From the NCBI GenBank assembly GCA_023846275.1, contig CM043868.1:20927755-20991754 (forward strand): a stretch of 64,000 nucleotides of DNA, given 5' to 3'. The stretch's first letter is position 1; each line of letters opens with the position of its first letter. Source of the DNA: Vanilla planifolia. Lineage: Eukaryota; Streptophyta; Magnoliopsida; Asparagales; Orchidaceae. Shown here piece after piece: positions 37,243-52,200 of this stretch. Both the position numbers and the translations under genes were made by a program. The notes beneath the pieces are model-generated. The model was given only the letters and a program-made list of their open reading frames with translations. It was not told the origin of the DNA and did not search any database.

Positions 37243-39030
37243 TCAGCTGGCAACAAGCTTCCTCTCCAATACCTCAGAGCAAACCTGGCCCATCATGCGG
37301 TAGAATGAAATCAGCTCCGAGATCTGCTCCATGGACATCTTCCCCACCACTTTCCTCGCCATAGCCTCCCTCTCCTGTATCCTTTTAAGATTCTGCAGAT
37401 AGGAATTCGAGTTCCTCACCGTTGCCCCCATCTGCTTCAGCCTCTTCTCCTGTTGCAAGCTCAGCGCTGTGTTCGACTGCAACATATGGAAGAAGACACA
37501 TAAGTACTCCCAGATCTTGAAGAATAATATTGAAAGTTCACAAATAGAATGAATGCTCTGAACAAAATTGACCTCGAGGAACTCAGCCCCTGCTTCCAAA
37601 TCCGAGCGATTCGAGACAGCTTCAACGGACCCGTCATGTCTCAAATCATACAAGTTCTTGGCGATGGAAAAGCACCGGACGATTAGCCTTCGCTTCTTCT
37701 CCATTTCCTGATCCATCTTCGGCTTGGCAACCATCGGATTCACGGAGGAATTTACCTTCTTCTGGTAAGCTGTCACTGCCTTAACAAACGACTGTGTTCC
37801 AATAATCCAAATCAGAAAACAGAGATGAGATGGAATAACTCTGTGGATGTATGGAAAACTACACATTCATTGGTTCTGTTTTTGTATTTTAAACTGTTGA
37901 AAATTATAGCTGAATTTGAATCTTAGATCTTCCTTTTGAAATACAAAAGAACAATGACGCGAGTAGGTAACTCTTTTGAGTTCTTAATGTTCATACTTCT
38001 GAACGCATGCGGAACCGTGGGACAAAAACAAATTAAATCTGAAAAGCTACCTTGCTATTTTAATTTTGTTGCATCTTATCTATTATTTAAATTCATTCAT
38101 CATTTAATTCATCTTATCACAATTCGAAAGAGTGCAAACGAAAGCTAACCTGATAAGCGCGAGGGCAACCAGGGTAATCGAACTCATCCGACCCATTTAC
38201 ACGCATCCTCTCCGGATGGAACTGCAACCCCATTATGAACTTTCCCTCCGCCGGATCGTAAACCGCCGGATCGTAGAACCCCTCCACCAATCCGTCCTTC
38301 GCAAACGCCATCGGCACAAATCTCTCCGCCAACCTCTTCACCCCTTGATGATGATAGCTATTCACCATGATCTCCTCCTCCCCACCAAACCATTCCGACA
38401 ACGGCGTCCCTTCCATCACCTCCACGGCGTGTCGGTGCCCATCATAATTCTCGTAGTTTATGTGTTCGACGGAATGCCGCAGCTCCTTTCCCACGTCGCG
38501 GTACAGCGTCCCGCCGCAGGCCACGTTCAGTACCTGCGAGCCCCGGCAGATGCCGAGGCACGGGACTCCGCGGGCGAGGCAGAGCTTCGCGAGCTGCAGC
38601 TCGATGGAATCCTTTTCGGAGTCGACGGCGGTGTCACTGGCGTGGGCGTGAAGGACCTCCTCGAGCTCCTCGTCGGTGAGGGCCGTGGCGGAATCGACGT
38701 CATAGTGGATCGGGTCGATATCCTCCCCTTCGCAGAGGAGCACGCCATGGATGGGCTCGAAGCTGTCTAGCAGTCTGTGGACGCCGGCCACCCGCGGAAC
38801 GATCACGGGCACTGCGCCGTACCGCACTATGAGGTCGAGGTGGTACTCTCCTGCATATGCCGAAGGGTAAATCTCCAAACAAGCTTTCGAGGGTTGAAAA
38901 TGCGACGAAAAGAAAATTGAGGGATTTTTAAGGGCGCACCGACGAAGTCGACGAACTTGTTCTTGCGGACGCAGCGGCGGGAGACAATGATTACGCGGGG
39001 GAGGATCGTAGAGAGGTCGGTGGACGCCAT
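37243..39030 (-). CDS. GAT1_2.1: Class I glutamine amidotransferase-like protein, GAT1_2.1 type (four exons)
   Basis: Exons on the minus strand: 39030-38940, 38850-38150, 37791-37573 and 37476-37243, giving 414 residues with consistent phases. Residues 30-262 form the peptidase C26/GATase fold. The nucleophile elbow is [11 protein letters not shown] (Cys132) and the catalytic His-Glu pair is GLQFHPER (His242, Glu244). [13 protein letters not shown] and NSYHHQGVK are typical of gamma-glutamyl-GABA hydrolase-like members. The extra ~150-residue C-terminal part (265-414) is Lys/Arg/Glu-rich and predicted mostly helical, as in the plant GAT1_2.1 family. Arabidopsis GAT1_2.1 is nitrogen-responsive and affects shoot branching; the substrate here is unknown. 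The start [19 protein letters not shown] is the only Met in the GC-rich first exon that fits. Exon 2 is far more GC-rich than exons 3-4. The catalytic residues visible are intact. Confidence 0.9.
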
Positions 39031-39085
39031 TTTTTCTTGCCCACAGAACTGCTCTTATTTGCCGTTGTGCTGCTCTTCCTCTCAA

Positions 39086-39336
39086 TATTTATACAGTTTC
39101 GCCTTGGCCAGGCCGGGTTATTTATATCTATAATATTATAAAATAAAAGATATTTCCTTTTTGTGGTTTTGGAGAATTTTTCGGGGTTTTGCTTACCCGA
39201 GGCATGACGTCCAGCTCAGCTCCACCCGTCGAGACGCCGCGTTGGAACTGATGCGCAAGTTCCACACAACAGACAACAGAATTTTTCAGCATTATCACGT
39301 GATTCCCGCCAACGATCTGTTTTGATGCCACGTGGC
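39086..39336 (-). promoter_or_regulatory. Promoter of the GAT1_2.1-like gene: TATA box and two palindromic G-boxes
   Basis: On the minus strand TATAAATA spans 39093-39086, about 56 bp upstream of the ATG at 39030. Two G-boxes lie further up: ATCACGTGAT at 39294-39303 and GCCACGTGGC at 39327-39336, both perfect 10-bp palindromes, 33 bp apart. G-boxes bind bZIP and bHLH factors, so light, ABA or stress control is possible (inference). Confidence 0.6.
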
Positions 39337-39339
39337 TAA

Positions 39340-40218
39340 ACTTGAGTGTATTATTGCCAAAATTAAAATTATGAGAATGCATTTAGCTATAATCGCCACA
39401 TCAGCAAAGCGTACTTAACGCCCGTTTGAGATTATGATGATAATTGATAAAAAATTATGAAAATATTTTATTAAAAATAAAATTAATACATATTCATTGT
39501 TTAAAAAATTTAAATATAAAAGTAAAACAAATATATTATAGTAATATAAAAAAGAGACAAAAATTTGTTGACATTTAAATAATATATCACATAAGATCAA
39601 AACAAAAATGTTTTCTTATGCACTAGAAAAGATAAAATAGTAAGTCTAAAGGTTGGTTTGATATAAATTTTATTAAATATTAACTCAATCACTAAATAAA
39701 TTTATTTGAAAAAGTATTGTTCTAAATCTTACCTGAAAGCGTCGTGTCGACGCAATCCGGACACATAGGAAGAGGTGACTCGGATACCCATCACATGTTT
39801 CTTGGTTCAGGCCAGGGAGACTGCTGACTTTGGAAGGTGCATGCACATAACTTTCATTTAGGTAAATGTTTTTCTTATTTGAAATGCGTTTTCCTAAAAG
39901 CTTCTTTCAATCATCTTATTTTATTCGCTCCTAAAAAAATATATAAAAGATAATCTGAAATTGCAAAAAACTGTAAATAATTAATTTTAGCTGCTGCGTA
40001 TAAAAAAAAAAAATGTAATTTGGTTTATCAACGATAACTGAAGTCAGCGAGTTCGGCAGCCGAGCATTAAAAAAACTTATCCCCCAAGCTTTCTTTCTTA
40101 TTGGCATCGTTCAAACTACGTGTCATATGTTATAATGTTGCAACTCCTAAACTTGAGACACAACATAAAGAAAACTTCAACGAATTCGCATATGAAAACA
40201 TATCAACAGAGCATTGAA
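39340..40218. other. Intergenic between two minus-strand genes
   Basis: Non-coding and AT-rich, except for a GC-richer stretch at about 39735-39840. The right part (from about 40100) is likely the 3' untranslated region of the epimerase gene. Confidence 0.4.
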
Positions 40219-43200
40219 CTAAGAAATGATATCTTCCCAGTGCAAGAAACAGCCTTGGCCGCTGGAATCGTTGAAGTTGTAAACAGCACCAGAAACTGTA
40301 GAAGAAATGGCAATTACTCTTCTATGTTATTTAAAAATGATTATTATTTTTCATCAAGTACTTTAAAAATTACTTATCAATTTAAAATCTTCTTTGATAA
40401 CAGTTTCTTAAACTTCATTTTTTTTAAAATTATAACTTCTTAAACTCCATTTCTAATAAATATTTTTTCAATTAAACCACCTATTACTCTAGTTTGGGAT
40501 TCTTAGTTGAGCATATAAATAAAAGAGACTTGTGGAAAGCAAATGGAGATGATCAAGCATACCTTCATAACCACCTATGACTGGATCATCCGAAAGAAGA
40601 AGCGGCGTGTCAAGATCGACATACCTAAAGAAAAGAAGCACAAAAAAGATCATAAAAAGGACAACAAGAAAATTATAAGCAAAGATATTGTTTGAAATTG
40701 TTTCCAGGTTCTTACTTGAAACAACCCAAACCAGCTGCCAAATGACCAGCAAATCCCATGGCAAGCCTTGTCTCGACCATACCACCTATCATAAGCTCGG
40801 TTCCTGCTGCTCTTGCAACCTCAATTACATCAAGTGCACCAAGTACTCCCAGCTTGGCCAACTTGATGTTGATTACATGGGCTAAGTTTCCATCTATGAT
40901 TCTCTTTGCATCATCTAAACCTCTGCAACTTTCGTCTGCAGCGACAGAAACGCCATACATTCCTTTTGCAATGCGACTAACATGTTGCAGACCTTCCCAA
41001 TTATCTCTATGAACTGGCTGTTCAAAGAGAATTGGTGTGACCCCCATTTCTGAAAGAAAATTGCAAGGCATTATTAATACATAACTGAAGTAATAAGGAT
41101 GAATTCTTTGATCCTGTAAATTTAAGTCTAAGCTACAGCAGTCCTACAACCATGCAATTTTTATGCAAGAAAGCCAACTTGCAGTTGATAGAGCATACCA
41201 TTAAGTTTTTCAAGAACTTCAATTGCCTCATTTGTTGTATATCCTTCGTTTGCGTCAAGGATAAAGCGGCAAAAGGGATGAACCTGTCTTATGGCACTTA
41301 AAACTTCTATATCCGAGCTCAAATTCTTTCCCACCTTGAGCTTCAAAATGTTAAAACCTCTTTTCTTATATTTTGCAGCCAACTCAGCAGCTTCCTTTGG
41401 AGCAACAATAGGAATCTGCATATTACCAATGAAAAACATCGAAGCCTTAAGAATAGAGAACAAGTTTAAACAATCTAGCATAGACATCAAATTATGGAAA
41501 AGAGTATTACTGTTATATCAGTAATTAGAGAGCGTGAGGCACCTCCAAATAGCGTCCACAGTGGTATGTGGATGCTGTTAGCCACAGCATCAATCAGTGC
41601 CATCTCAATCCCTGCTCTGATCTTTTCCTCAAAAGAGAACATACGATACTATCATATGAAAGTTTAGGTCGTGGAAATGCATGGAAGAAGCAACATAAAA
41701 TGATATCTCCTGGCGTTTATACAAAAGCCGACTAATTACAGCTCAACTCAACAACATTGCAATATGTCAGGAAGCAACAAAATGAATAAAATGCCAACAG
41801 CTAGAACTATATGCAATTGTATAGACTTCATAATTTGGATATCAAACGTTTTGGATATTCTGTTTAACCAAGGAATTATTGATTATAGTAATGGAAGATA
41901 GCATATTCCTTCATTTTACCTCAACAAGCATGCCTCTTTTGCTTTAAATGTATGCATGTTGTTAAAATTTTTTGAAAATCAACCAAATAATAGGGATGGA
42001 AGCTGACAACATGTAACCAATAGTTGCTAAGTTGATAGTTTGTTAGTGGTAGAAACGTGAGCATGATGTCCATAAGAGTAGGGCCGAATTGCACAAATTT
42101 AAACGTAATTTGATTCAACTACAAGTTAAAATACTTGCTTTCTCAAGTGAATTTAATATCTCATATTCTTAAATCAATTCAAATTCAATCACATTATAGA
42201 TAACAATTAAAGTCTTCTACTTTCTCAATCTAAATTCAAGAAAGTAACGTACTTGTACTAAGAAATATACTTATGTTCATTCAATAACTCAATAAGATAT
42301 TAACAGCATTCTTTTAATTTCTCAATACAAAATCAAAGTCAAACTTTAACAACTAATATTGTTTCAAGCCAAATCAATTAATGTTGCTAGAAGAATCTCT
42401 TGTGAATTATTGATCTTAATGGTTATTATATCAAATTTTAGAAAAAGGTTCATAAGCTTTTCAAAGCATTTTTGCAATAATATGATTATTTTAAACAATA
42501 AATCAAATAAAACAATTAAAACAAAATCAAATAAGGCACAAAAGATTTTTAAGTAGTTCGATAAAATATTTACCAACATTCACCCCTAATTGATCCAATA
42601 AGGCTTCCATTAAAACTAACACCCTTTCAACACAACCGGTAATTACAAAACTTAACAACTATTCCCTTTTAACCCACGGACAGGTTAGAGTCACATTCAC
42701 AAACCACTCCCTTTTCTTTCACGGCCAAGTAAAAGTCACCTCACTCAACACCACTCCTTTTTTGCCGACAACTAAGAGTCACATTTCTTGAAAAAGTACT
42801 ACATAACTATTCAAGTTTTATATTACTTATACAAAGCAATTCATACAAAGTTTTATGCTATGCATTTGAGAAAATAATATGGTACAATTTAAATGCTATG
42901 GAAAGAATTTACCAAGAAATATAAACAACTTTGATACAATAAATAAATGAATAATACAATTAAGACTCGGAATGCAATTGCAACAGAACAAGAATAAGAT
43001 AATCCACATCTTCAAGCTCAGCTCACGTCAATGGACTTCATTTCACTTGTAAAATGATTTAACAATAAATTCACTAGCTTATTTTTCCTTAAAATCACTT
43101 TTATTTATATGAATCAAAGGAATATACACAAATAAAAAAATCCAATAGCTAGAATCTCATTACTAAAATAAATGAATTAGATGTTACACTCTTAGGATAC

Positions 43201-46200
43201 TGATTGTACAAATATGATACATGTATCGTACAAAGACGATATGTATCATACTCAGATCGCCTGGACAAAGCGTTGCTCTGATCAGTTCATTTTGACATCT
43301 CTCAAAGTATTGTGTTTACACTATAAAGACATTAAATCTACCCTAATTTAATTTCTAAGCTCTAAAGAAAATGTTGTCCAACACAAGATCATATAATATG
43401 ATTTGTTGTACAAGAAGCTTACGTTATCAAACAATAATGATCATATTCATACGATAAATGGATCATACTAATACAATATTAATCTGCTCAATAAATAAGT
43501 CCTTAAACCAAAATCTTGAGTAAAAATGTATCATACTAATACGAAAGTAATATCATACTAGTACGATTAAAATCTATACAAAATTTGCCTAAAGTCCCAA
43601 AATTAGCCTTGCTTGTCATAATCTTAAATTGATTATACTTGTATAAAATATATAACATACTAATACAATAAAATACATTTCAGCTCAACCTAGCTAATTA
43701 ACATGACCATATGTGTGCAACTATGATATTGTATATGTACGACATTCACCTCACATATAGTCTAAGTCCTTAACTCTTAATATACAACACACTAATCGTA
43801 CAAAAACAAAGAACTTATCATGCTGATACAACATTAAAAACTTCCGCAAACGAACTTAATATCACTCGATCCGATCTCTATCCAATCCTCCAAAGGACTA
43901 CATTGTATAGTATGAAATATGATATCGCATTTTACAAATTTTTAATATTCTATACTTCAAACACTTCTCAGGTAGCCTTTAGTATACTGGTATGATAGGA
44001 ATATCATACAAAGACAAACAATGTAACCTTAAGCAAATACGAACCTTGTAACTAAAAAGCATTTTTTTATTCTTTTACAAACTATGAAAGTTGATTAATT
44101 AAATATATGCAAACCTATATAATTAATGTTCATTAAGACATATTTATACATATATAAATATATATGAAATGCATGTCTTATGATCTATCAAATTAAATAG
44201 GCATGAATAATATATATAATACAACCTTATGTATCATAATAATATCAAATGATGAATTTAACAATTCTAACTCTAATAGAGTGGAGAGGACAAGTTTCAG
44301 ATGGACACTCACTCCACCAAAAACTGGAACAATGGCTTTTATGATTTGCAAGTAGAGCCAACCATGAGCAAAGCCACTATCTTCATATATCGATTGCTTT
44401 ATGAAACAATTGATCAAGCTCTCCGATTAATTAACTCTTATTTGATCTTGAGATGTATAATCTGAAAATCATTAAAAAAAATCATTAATAACAACACAAA
44501 TTTTGTACACATCAAACAAATGGTGCACGACTAAGGGTTCAATAGTTAGCATGTGCAGGTGCAAATTTCTGTAATAAGTCAAACTTCTAATCGAAGGCAT
44601 TGAAAAAATTTGATGCATCAAATTATTTGATGATCTCATCAAAAGTAGCAAAACTACAAACTTTCAAAGAACCTCTTTGATCCATCCAAACAAGTTGTCT
44701 AACAGTGAAGATAAAAAAAGTGATTTCAAGCCAGTGTGCCAATCAAATTGCCTGATTTAAATATTGAACAATCAGACTAAGCATACAAATTAGTTGGATC
44801 AATATTGGCTATAATTTAAAAGGAATGAAATGTGGTTTATATCAAAATTATCAAAGACACAAAGTGTATCCTCATTGTTGGGTCCAAAGAGGCACACAAA
44901 GAATGAGGAATTGAATTGGTGACTATTTGCAAACTAAAAAATACATAAAACTTTTGCAACTTATTTTGATAACACCATACTCCTTTTTCAAATCTTTAGA
45001 GATATAACAAGATTATCAAGTTGAGCAACTTTCCAATGCTGCAATGAGATAATCAACTAGAGCAAGAATGAAAGACTAAACATGTAATGAAAGGAGACAT
45101 AAGGTTTTTGGAGGGTTCATCTTAACCTTAAACCTAAGACCACTCTAAGCTACCCGTTTGAGCACCACCTTTCAAAACACTTCTTTGTTGTAGCCCAATA
45201 GAGAAATCCTCAACAACAGGTTTTTCACAACGCCAACCACAATCAAAATCCACTCAATATTATCCAACCATAAGCACAACCTCTCAATAATAAGCAACCC
45301 AATGATAAAGCCAACTACTCTACATATCTATTGCCCAAAGTTGGGCCAAAGGAACAAAATCATAAGAAGCAATACAAAATACAAGCTCACACAACGGTAA
45401 AAAAATATATATAAATACAAAAACTTAACTATAGATCGAACTATAGAGTTACTAATAAATTCAAAAGTTTTGTGATGTTATGAATGAAAATATGGTGTTG
45501 AAAAGCGTTCTTTCGTAAAATCCTAACTAGAACTATGTCTTCTCTACAATATAGATGTAAAATCCCTTCAACTATCACTCTTGCAAGCATAGATTTTGCA
45601 AAAATTGCTCTCAGCACACAATACGACACTCAAGTATGCTTCCAATCATTTCTCAAACCTTTATCTATCACATCCTTTTATTTATATTAGTTTTTATAAT
45701 ATATATTAAAGACAACATATCATACATTATGCATCATTTGAACTAATCATATTGTTTGTTAAAAAATAATGTCTTTATATGAATTTCTCAAGTTTTCCAA
45801 AAATATGTTGTGTAGTTCATCTATAACAAAAAGCTTATTGTATGTTGAAACATTCTAGACCATATAATTTTTTAGAGTTGTGTTAATAAAAGCTCTAATT
45901 GAATATAATATTAATATTAAATTAACATATAGTACATACAAGTGTTACGTACTATATGGTTTGATGAATTACATTGAACTATAATTTAAACCCCCTATTT
46001 TATATTCTAGAGGATAAAATAATCCTACACGTTAAGGATTAATTTATCATACGTAAGGTCATACTTCCATACAAACCCTTCACTCATCTTAATCAGACGA
46101 TCGGATGTAAGAGCATTTTGCCCAATTTTACCCAAATATATCATACATTAATAACATTATACTATACATTATCATGAAACACCATTCCAACATTAAGCCA

Positions 46201-49200
46201 AACAGTCATTTTCCCTCTTTAAACTTTTAGAAATATACTAAACATATTATATGTTATGACTAATGTAACATAAATTTAATTTAAATTTAAATGGTTTAGC
46301 ATTATCTTTTTCTAATATGATTGTGAACATTTTTAACAAATATTCTTACATGGATTATACCTTTCATTTATTAAATCAAATGAAAATAACTCAAACTTAT
46401 GTTCATGCTTTTACCATTTAAAACTTACTCTCTTACATAATATGCATATATAATGATATATTAACCCTTCAATTAGTTAGTAATCTTTTCGATCCTTAGA
46501 TATATCCTCTCATATAAAATCTTTTAAGAAATATCTTTGAAATATAAAACTTCAAGGTGAATGAGCTTCTTCTTATCTTTTCTAAGTTTGACTTGTAATT
46601 TTTGTAGCTCCATCCATTTATACCATGACAAATAATCTTCTTTCTCTACCTATCTCTATATAACTTATAAAATACTAAATAGATACATTAGATTATAAGA
46701 TAAGAACTTAAATAATTTATTATCATCAAAATATTCTATTTACATAGAGCTTATGAGTTTATAATCTTTCCCATTTAATGATGACAAATTGTTTCTGTGG
46801 GGATAAAATATAAAGCAAATAAAAACTCTGTCAAAATCTATGTATATATTTAATGAGCATGTGAAGATAATGTGTAGTGCATGTTTCTAGGGTAAATCTA
46901 GAAGTATAGTGACAATACAAGCATACAACCTCAATTGAAAAAGTTGAAAACTGTGCTATACAAATAATCAACAAATCTTGAATAAAGAATTCAACGTATA
47001 TGAATTAAAAGTACATCTACCCCATACATAACAATCACAATACCTTTCAATTACCTTTTAAGTTTTAAATCCATAGAACATAGATATCCCACTTTAACAT
47101 CGTCAAAGTGGTAATGAACTTTATACTTAACAGGCCTAACTCACAACGTGCATGGAAGTGACTCCCCCATAATATCTATAATCAAATGAATGTATTCCAA
47201 TAGCACAAAGCATCTAGCAACGAAGAGCTTCATAAGTGCTTATTCTCTAATCATTTTAACTTATGTCATTAACATGTATGCCACTAGTTGGAAAATCTAT
47301 TTGATATACCCAAAAATAAATTTTTTGTATCAATTTTTTATCTTATACTTTAAAAGACAATTCCCTCAAAATAATTTTATTAAGATAATAAAGAACTTAT
47401 AAAAATAATGAAATAAAATATCATATACTAAATGTTGAGACAACATAATTACATTCAAGTCAACAATATATAAGACCATTGAATAAAGAAATAAAAAATA
47501 AGTAAACTAAGATTCAAGTCAACATAATTAGATTTTGAGTACCATTTGTTGAGTTTATCTTTATTTTTTAATACTATAAAATTAGGTATCACTTGTTGAA
47601 AACACCGTGTTGAATAAGATGATACAACCATTTAGTAAAAAAAATATGACATAAATGCCACTATTAATCTTTTAAAAACTTTAGAACTTATGAGTACTCC
47701 TTTAATTAAATTATGCCCATAATCCAAAACAATTATCAAGAGTTAATCTCTAACATAAATGATTTTAGACCTTGTATCTAATCAATATCACGTGTTGAGA
47801 ATCTTGTATATAGTCATCAAATATTACTCTTGGCTTAAGTGAAAGTGACCAATCATATTTGTTAAGTATTAACAATATTACTTGACAAAATAACAGGTTA
47901 ACTTATGTCATTCCTCATAATGGTCATCCATGATATCTTGATATTACGCTTAAGTAATTGTTGTGATCAACCATTCAACAAATTTCTAAACAATCTCATA
48001 AAATATATTTGCAAAATGATGAAATGAAATGTTAGATCCACTAGCATAAGTAATATCTATAAAATGTCATTTAGCTCATAAAGAATCTAATTAAATGAGC
48101 TAGCTTGTGCTTTTTAATAAAACACTATGTTTGAGCATGTATTCTTCTAAAGGGATGACGTTTTGTAGGGTATAATGCTTATACCTTACAAACATAAAAG
48201 TAAATGCAATTAAGGTGAGCGTCAATATTTACTAATGAAAGCCAAAGATATCAAGCATGCCCATATGATAACTTGAAAAATTTAAGAACATTAGTTAATA
48301 AAAAATACGCTCATTTGTAAAGATATTGAATTTGAATCGTAACATAATTCTTAATATCACTCAAGTTTAGCCTTATCTCTTTCCACTAGTATTGAATTTG
48401 AATCTCAACATAATTCTTAAAGCTTTCATAAAGTTAAAGAATATCACTCAAGTTTAGCCTTATCTCTTTCCACAAGTATGAGTTAACACAAGGGATTAAC
48501 AATAGATACCTTGTTGTGATCATGAATCGTTAAATACTTTGATAAAAATGATCACAACGTTAAACATATCAAATTCAAACAAACAACATTTCTAACTCAT
48601 ATTTATTGATTGAAAATTGAATTTTAACAATGTTGGATAGCATTTGAAGTTTTACACTATTGAATTATCAATTAGCAATCTTTGGTTAAAAGATGAAGTA
48701 TAATAAACATTAGCATCAAGTATCGAATTCCCTAATCATTATAATCATTCATAAATCACTTGCAAAATAACTAATATAGATATCAACTTAATTCTTAATT
48801 TTAAGTATATGTTACTAAGCATGTGTAACCAACAAGAATTATTTAAGATTTTTAGAAAATAGTTTTTAAGGAATTCTTTAAATCTATAATAATATAAATA
48901 TTTTAATAAATAGATTTAAAAAATTCTTTTAAGATTAAGGATAAAGGGTGAGATACAAGTATCCTCTCATAAGAATAAGTTGCTTAATTTATTCAATTTT
49001 GACTAGGTGAGCAAGAGTAACAATTATCAAAACAAGACTTTTAAGTCAAGGCACAACCCCATTAGTCCTTAGGATGGAGACACCCCTACGAGGCTACTTG
49101 AGCTTTAAATTTTAGAATCCAAACCACGTTAGGTTCACACTTATTGGTAGTATATGGAATGAAAGAGTTTACAAATATTACACAAACAATACTTTAATAA

Positions 49201-52200
49201 TCCATATAAACTTAGTGGCTTAGAATAATGGATTTTTGAGTAACACTAATTGAAACATGACTTAGTTTACAACAATGATTATATAATGCATTAGATAGTG
49301 AATGTGAATGAAGAGCATGTAAATTGTTGGTACATGTATATGACTATTTTGTCATTTCTAATTTTCACATGAATACATAATAAATCTTGATCATGCACAA
49401 GCAAAAAAGTATTAATAAATTGTCTTCAACAAATCTAATTATTTTTTGAACCAAGGCAAAACTATTTAATTTTTCTTTCAACTCAATATTCCATTTTTTT
49501 ATCAAATCATTTTCTAATTTCAATGATTCAATTCATGTAACATGCTCAAAGGTGATATGTTCATATTCATGCAATTTATTATATAATTCATTAAGTGAAG
49601 AAAAATACAAACAGGGAATAGCCTAATGTCTCAGATGCTCGAGCAAGCTAACGCACGTGATAGCATGGGATGGGCGCATGTGCGCCTTATTGGCCACCTA
49701 CCTTGCATGCGTTCTTCACATGCACAATAGATGCACCCACTGCGCTATCGTAGTCAACAAAAGCGTAGACCTTCCATGACAATAACAATACTCGCATGCA
49801 TGAACAGTGCCTTGGTGCCGCCAAACACATATAGGGGCTCGAGCACACGATCAGGCACGAGATTTACAGAATTCGGAGAATTTTTATATTTCTGATAAAA
49901 AACACACATTTTTTATAATAAAATATTATATCTAAACCTCTATATAAAAGGATGAAAATGAGATATGAAACAACTCAAAATTCTAAGAATCAAAATTTCG
50001 TGAATTCATAACCCTTTAAAGAAAAACTTTCTTAGAAAATTCAATCTCTTTATGACAAACCCTCTTTTTCCTTCTTTTTTTGTTCCTCATTATTATTATC
50101 ATGCTTTCACTTTTGGTGTTGCTATTCTAAAAAGAATGTTTGTTGTTAAGTATTTAGGACAAGAATATCTCATAAACAGATCAACATACTTCAAAATCTA
50201 TCTTTTTAACAAGATTTAAAACTCACTTTTCTTGTTGAAATACATTCTCCTTCAAATAACAATAGCACTCCATGATTTGAAAACAACATTTTCAAAATAA
50301 AAATTTGCAAGCAAACTAAAATAATAATATCACAATAGTGGTGTGCTCAAGTAAAGATTTACTCAAGGATGTGATGTCTTTCATAGTAAAACATGTATGA
50401 TACCACTTGTTAGGTTCAAAGAAACACCAGGAATAGGGAGTTGAAATAATGCACAATGGAAAATCCTTTTGTAAATTAAAGATTAAGTAAAACATTTGCG
50501 ACTTGTTTTGATAATACCATGCCTATTTTTCAAATCTTTAGAGATGTAACAAGTATTATCAAGTTAAGTAACTTCTTAAGGTTGCGATAAGATAATCAAC
50601 AAAACAAGAATAGAAGGCTAAGCAAGTAATAAAAAGAGGATTTTTAAGTGGTTTGACTTAACCTCAAGCCTACATCCACTATTAAACTACACATTTGAGT
50701 ACTACTATTCAAAACACTCCTTGGTCACAGTCAGGTGAAGAAGCTCTTAACAACTAAAGTTTTTCATGAGATCAACTATGACCCAGATCCACTCAAATAC
50801 TATCTGGTCAAGAGCTCAATCAAACCTTTCCACACTAAATAGCTTTAAGATAGAGTGAATTACACCAAACATCCATGGCCCAAAGATAAGCCAAAAGAAT
50901 TAAATCACTATAAATATAAATGTTAGAAAACACAAGCTCAAAAAATAGTAAGGATTAGGGATTAGGGATGGACAATATACAAATACAAATATTTCATTAT
51001 AAATTGAACAATCGAGTTATTAATAAATCCAAGAGCTTTGTGGAGTTATGAGTGTTGATATGATGTTGAAAAGCTTTCTTTCATAACTCCTACCAACTAA
51101 CACTATGTCTTCTCCAAAATATAGAGATAAATCCATTTAGTTATCACTCTTGCAAGCATAGATTTGGCAAGGATTGCTCTAAGCACACTAGAAGGCACTC
51201 AAAAATGTTCCTAATCTTTTCTCAAACCTTTATCAATCACATCATTTTGTTTCTATCAATTTTTATCCTGTTTCAATGGATAGAATCATCTATGAAGTTT
51301 GCAACGATTTGTTTAATGGCTAAATAAAAAAATCCTTATGATTGAACTAGTTATTGCAAGTATTTTGGTCCCTACATACCACAAGCTAAAGGCAATGTAC
51401 GATACATTATTCATATTTTGAACTGGTCGTACTATCTGTTTGAAAAATAATGCATCATATGATTTTCTAAGATCTTTCAAAAATATGTTGTGTAGTTCAT
51501 CCCTAACAAAAACATTATACAATGAAAACTATATGCTTTTCTTAACATTGTACTAATATAAGCTCTAATTGAATATAATATCAATATTAAATTAGCATAT
51601 TATACATACAGGTGTTACGTAATATACAGTCTGATGGATTGAATTGGATTATTAGTTATATGCTTCCATACAAGCCCTTCAATCATCTTAACCAGACAAT
51701 CTGATGTAAAAGTGTATTGTCCAATTTTACCCAAAAATATTGTACGTTGAAAACACCATACCTTATATTATATTGAGACACCATTTTAACCCTAAGCCAC
51801 ACAATCCTTTTTCTTTGAGAAATATCTTAGACATATGAATCTTTAAGATGGATGATCATCTTCTTGCTTTTTCTTAGTTTGACTTATAGTTTTTGAGTCT
51901 TAATCTACCTATACTATGATAAGTGATATTCTTTATCTACTTATCTTTATGTAACCTATAACATATTAAATAGATATATTAAATAACAAAATAGAAATTT
52001 AAATATTTTGTTATCATCAAAACATTATATATGTCTTAAGACTCATGGGGTTCAACATCCTTTAGAAGAAGCCTCTTTCATGATGAATATTCTCCAGTAT
52101 GTGACTGAATTTTTCTCATTCAGGTGAAGTTCTTATTGTACTTATTGTGCAATCCCTTTTATTAATTTCTTCTGATGTTTTTTGAATGCTCAAACCATGG

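Larger units (their letters stand above)
46734..50407. mobile_element. Sequence between the two direct repeats
   Basis: About 3.7 kb, AT-rich, with no pol motif recognised. It contains a local duplication at 48326-48480 and a GC-rich island at 49612-49880. If the flanking repeats are LTRs this is a non-autonomous or gutted interior. Confidence 0.35.

Noticed and set aside
38132..38770. 212-residue plus-strand ORF
   Set aside because: Antisense shadow of GC-rich exon 2 of the amidotransferase gene.
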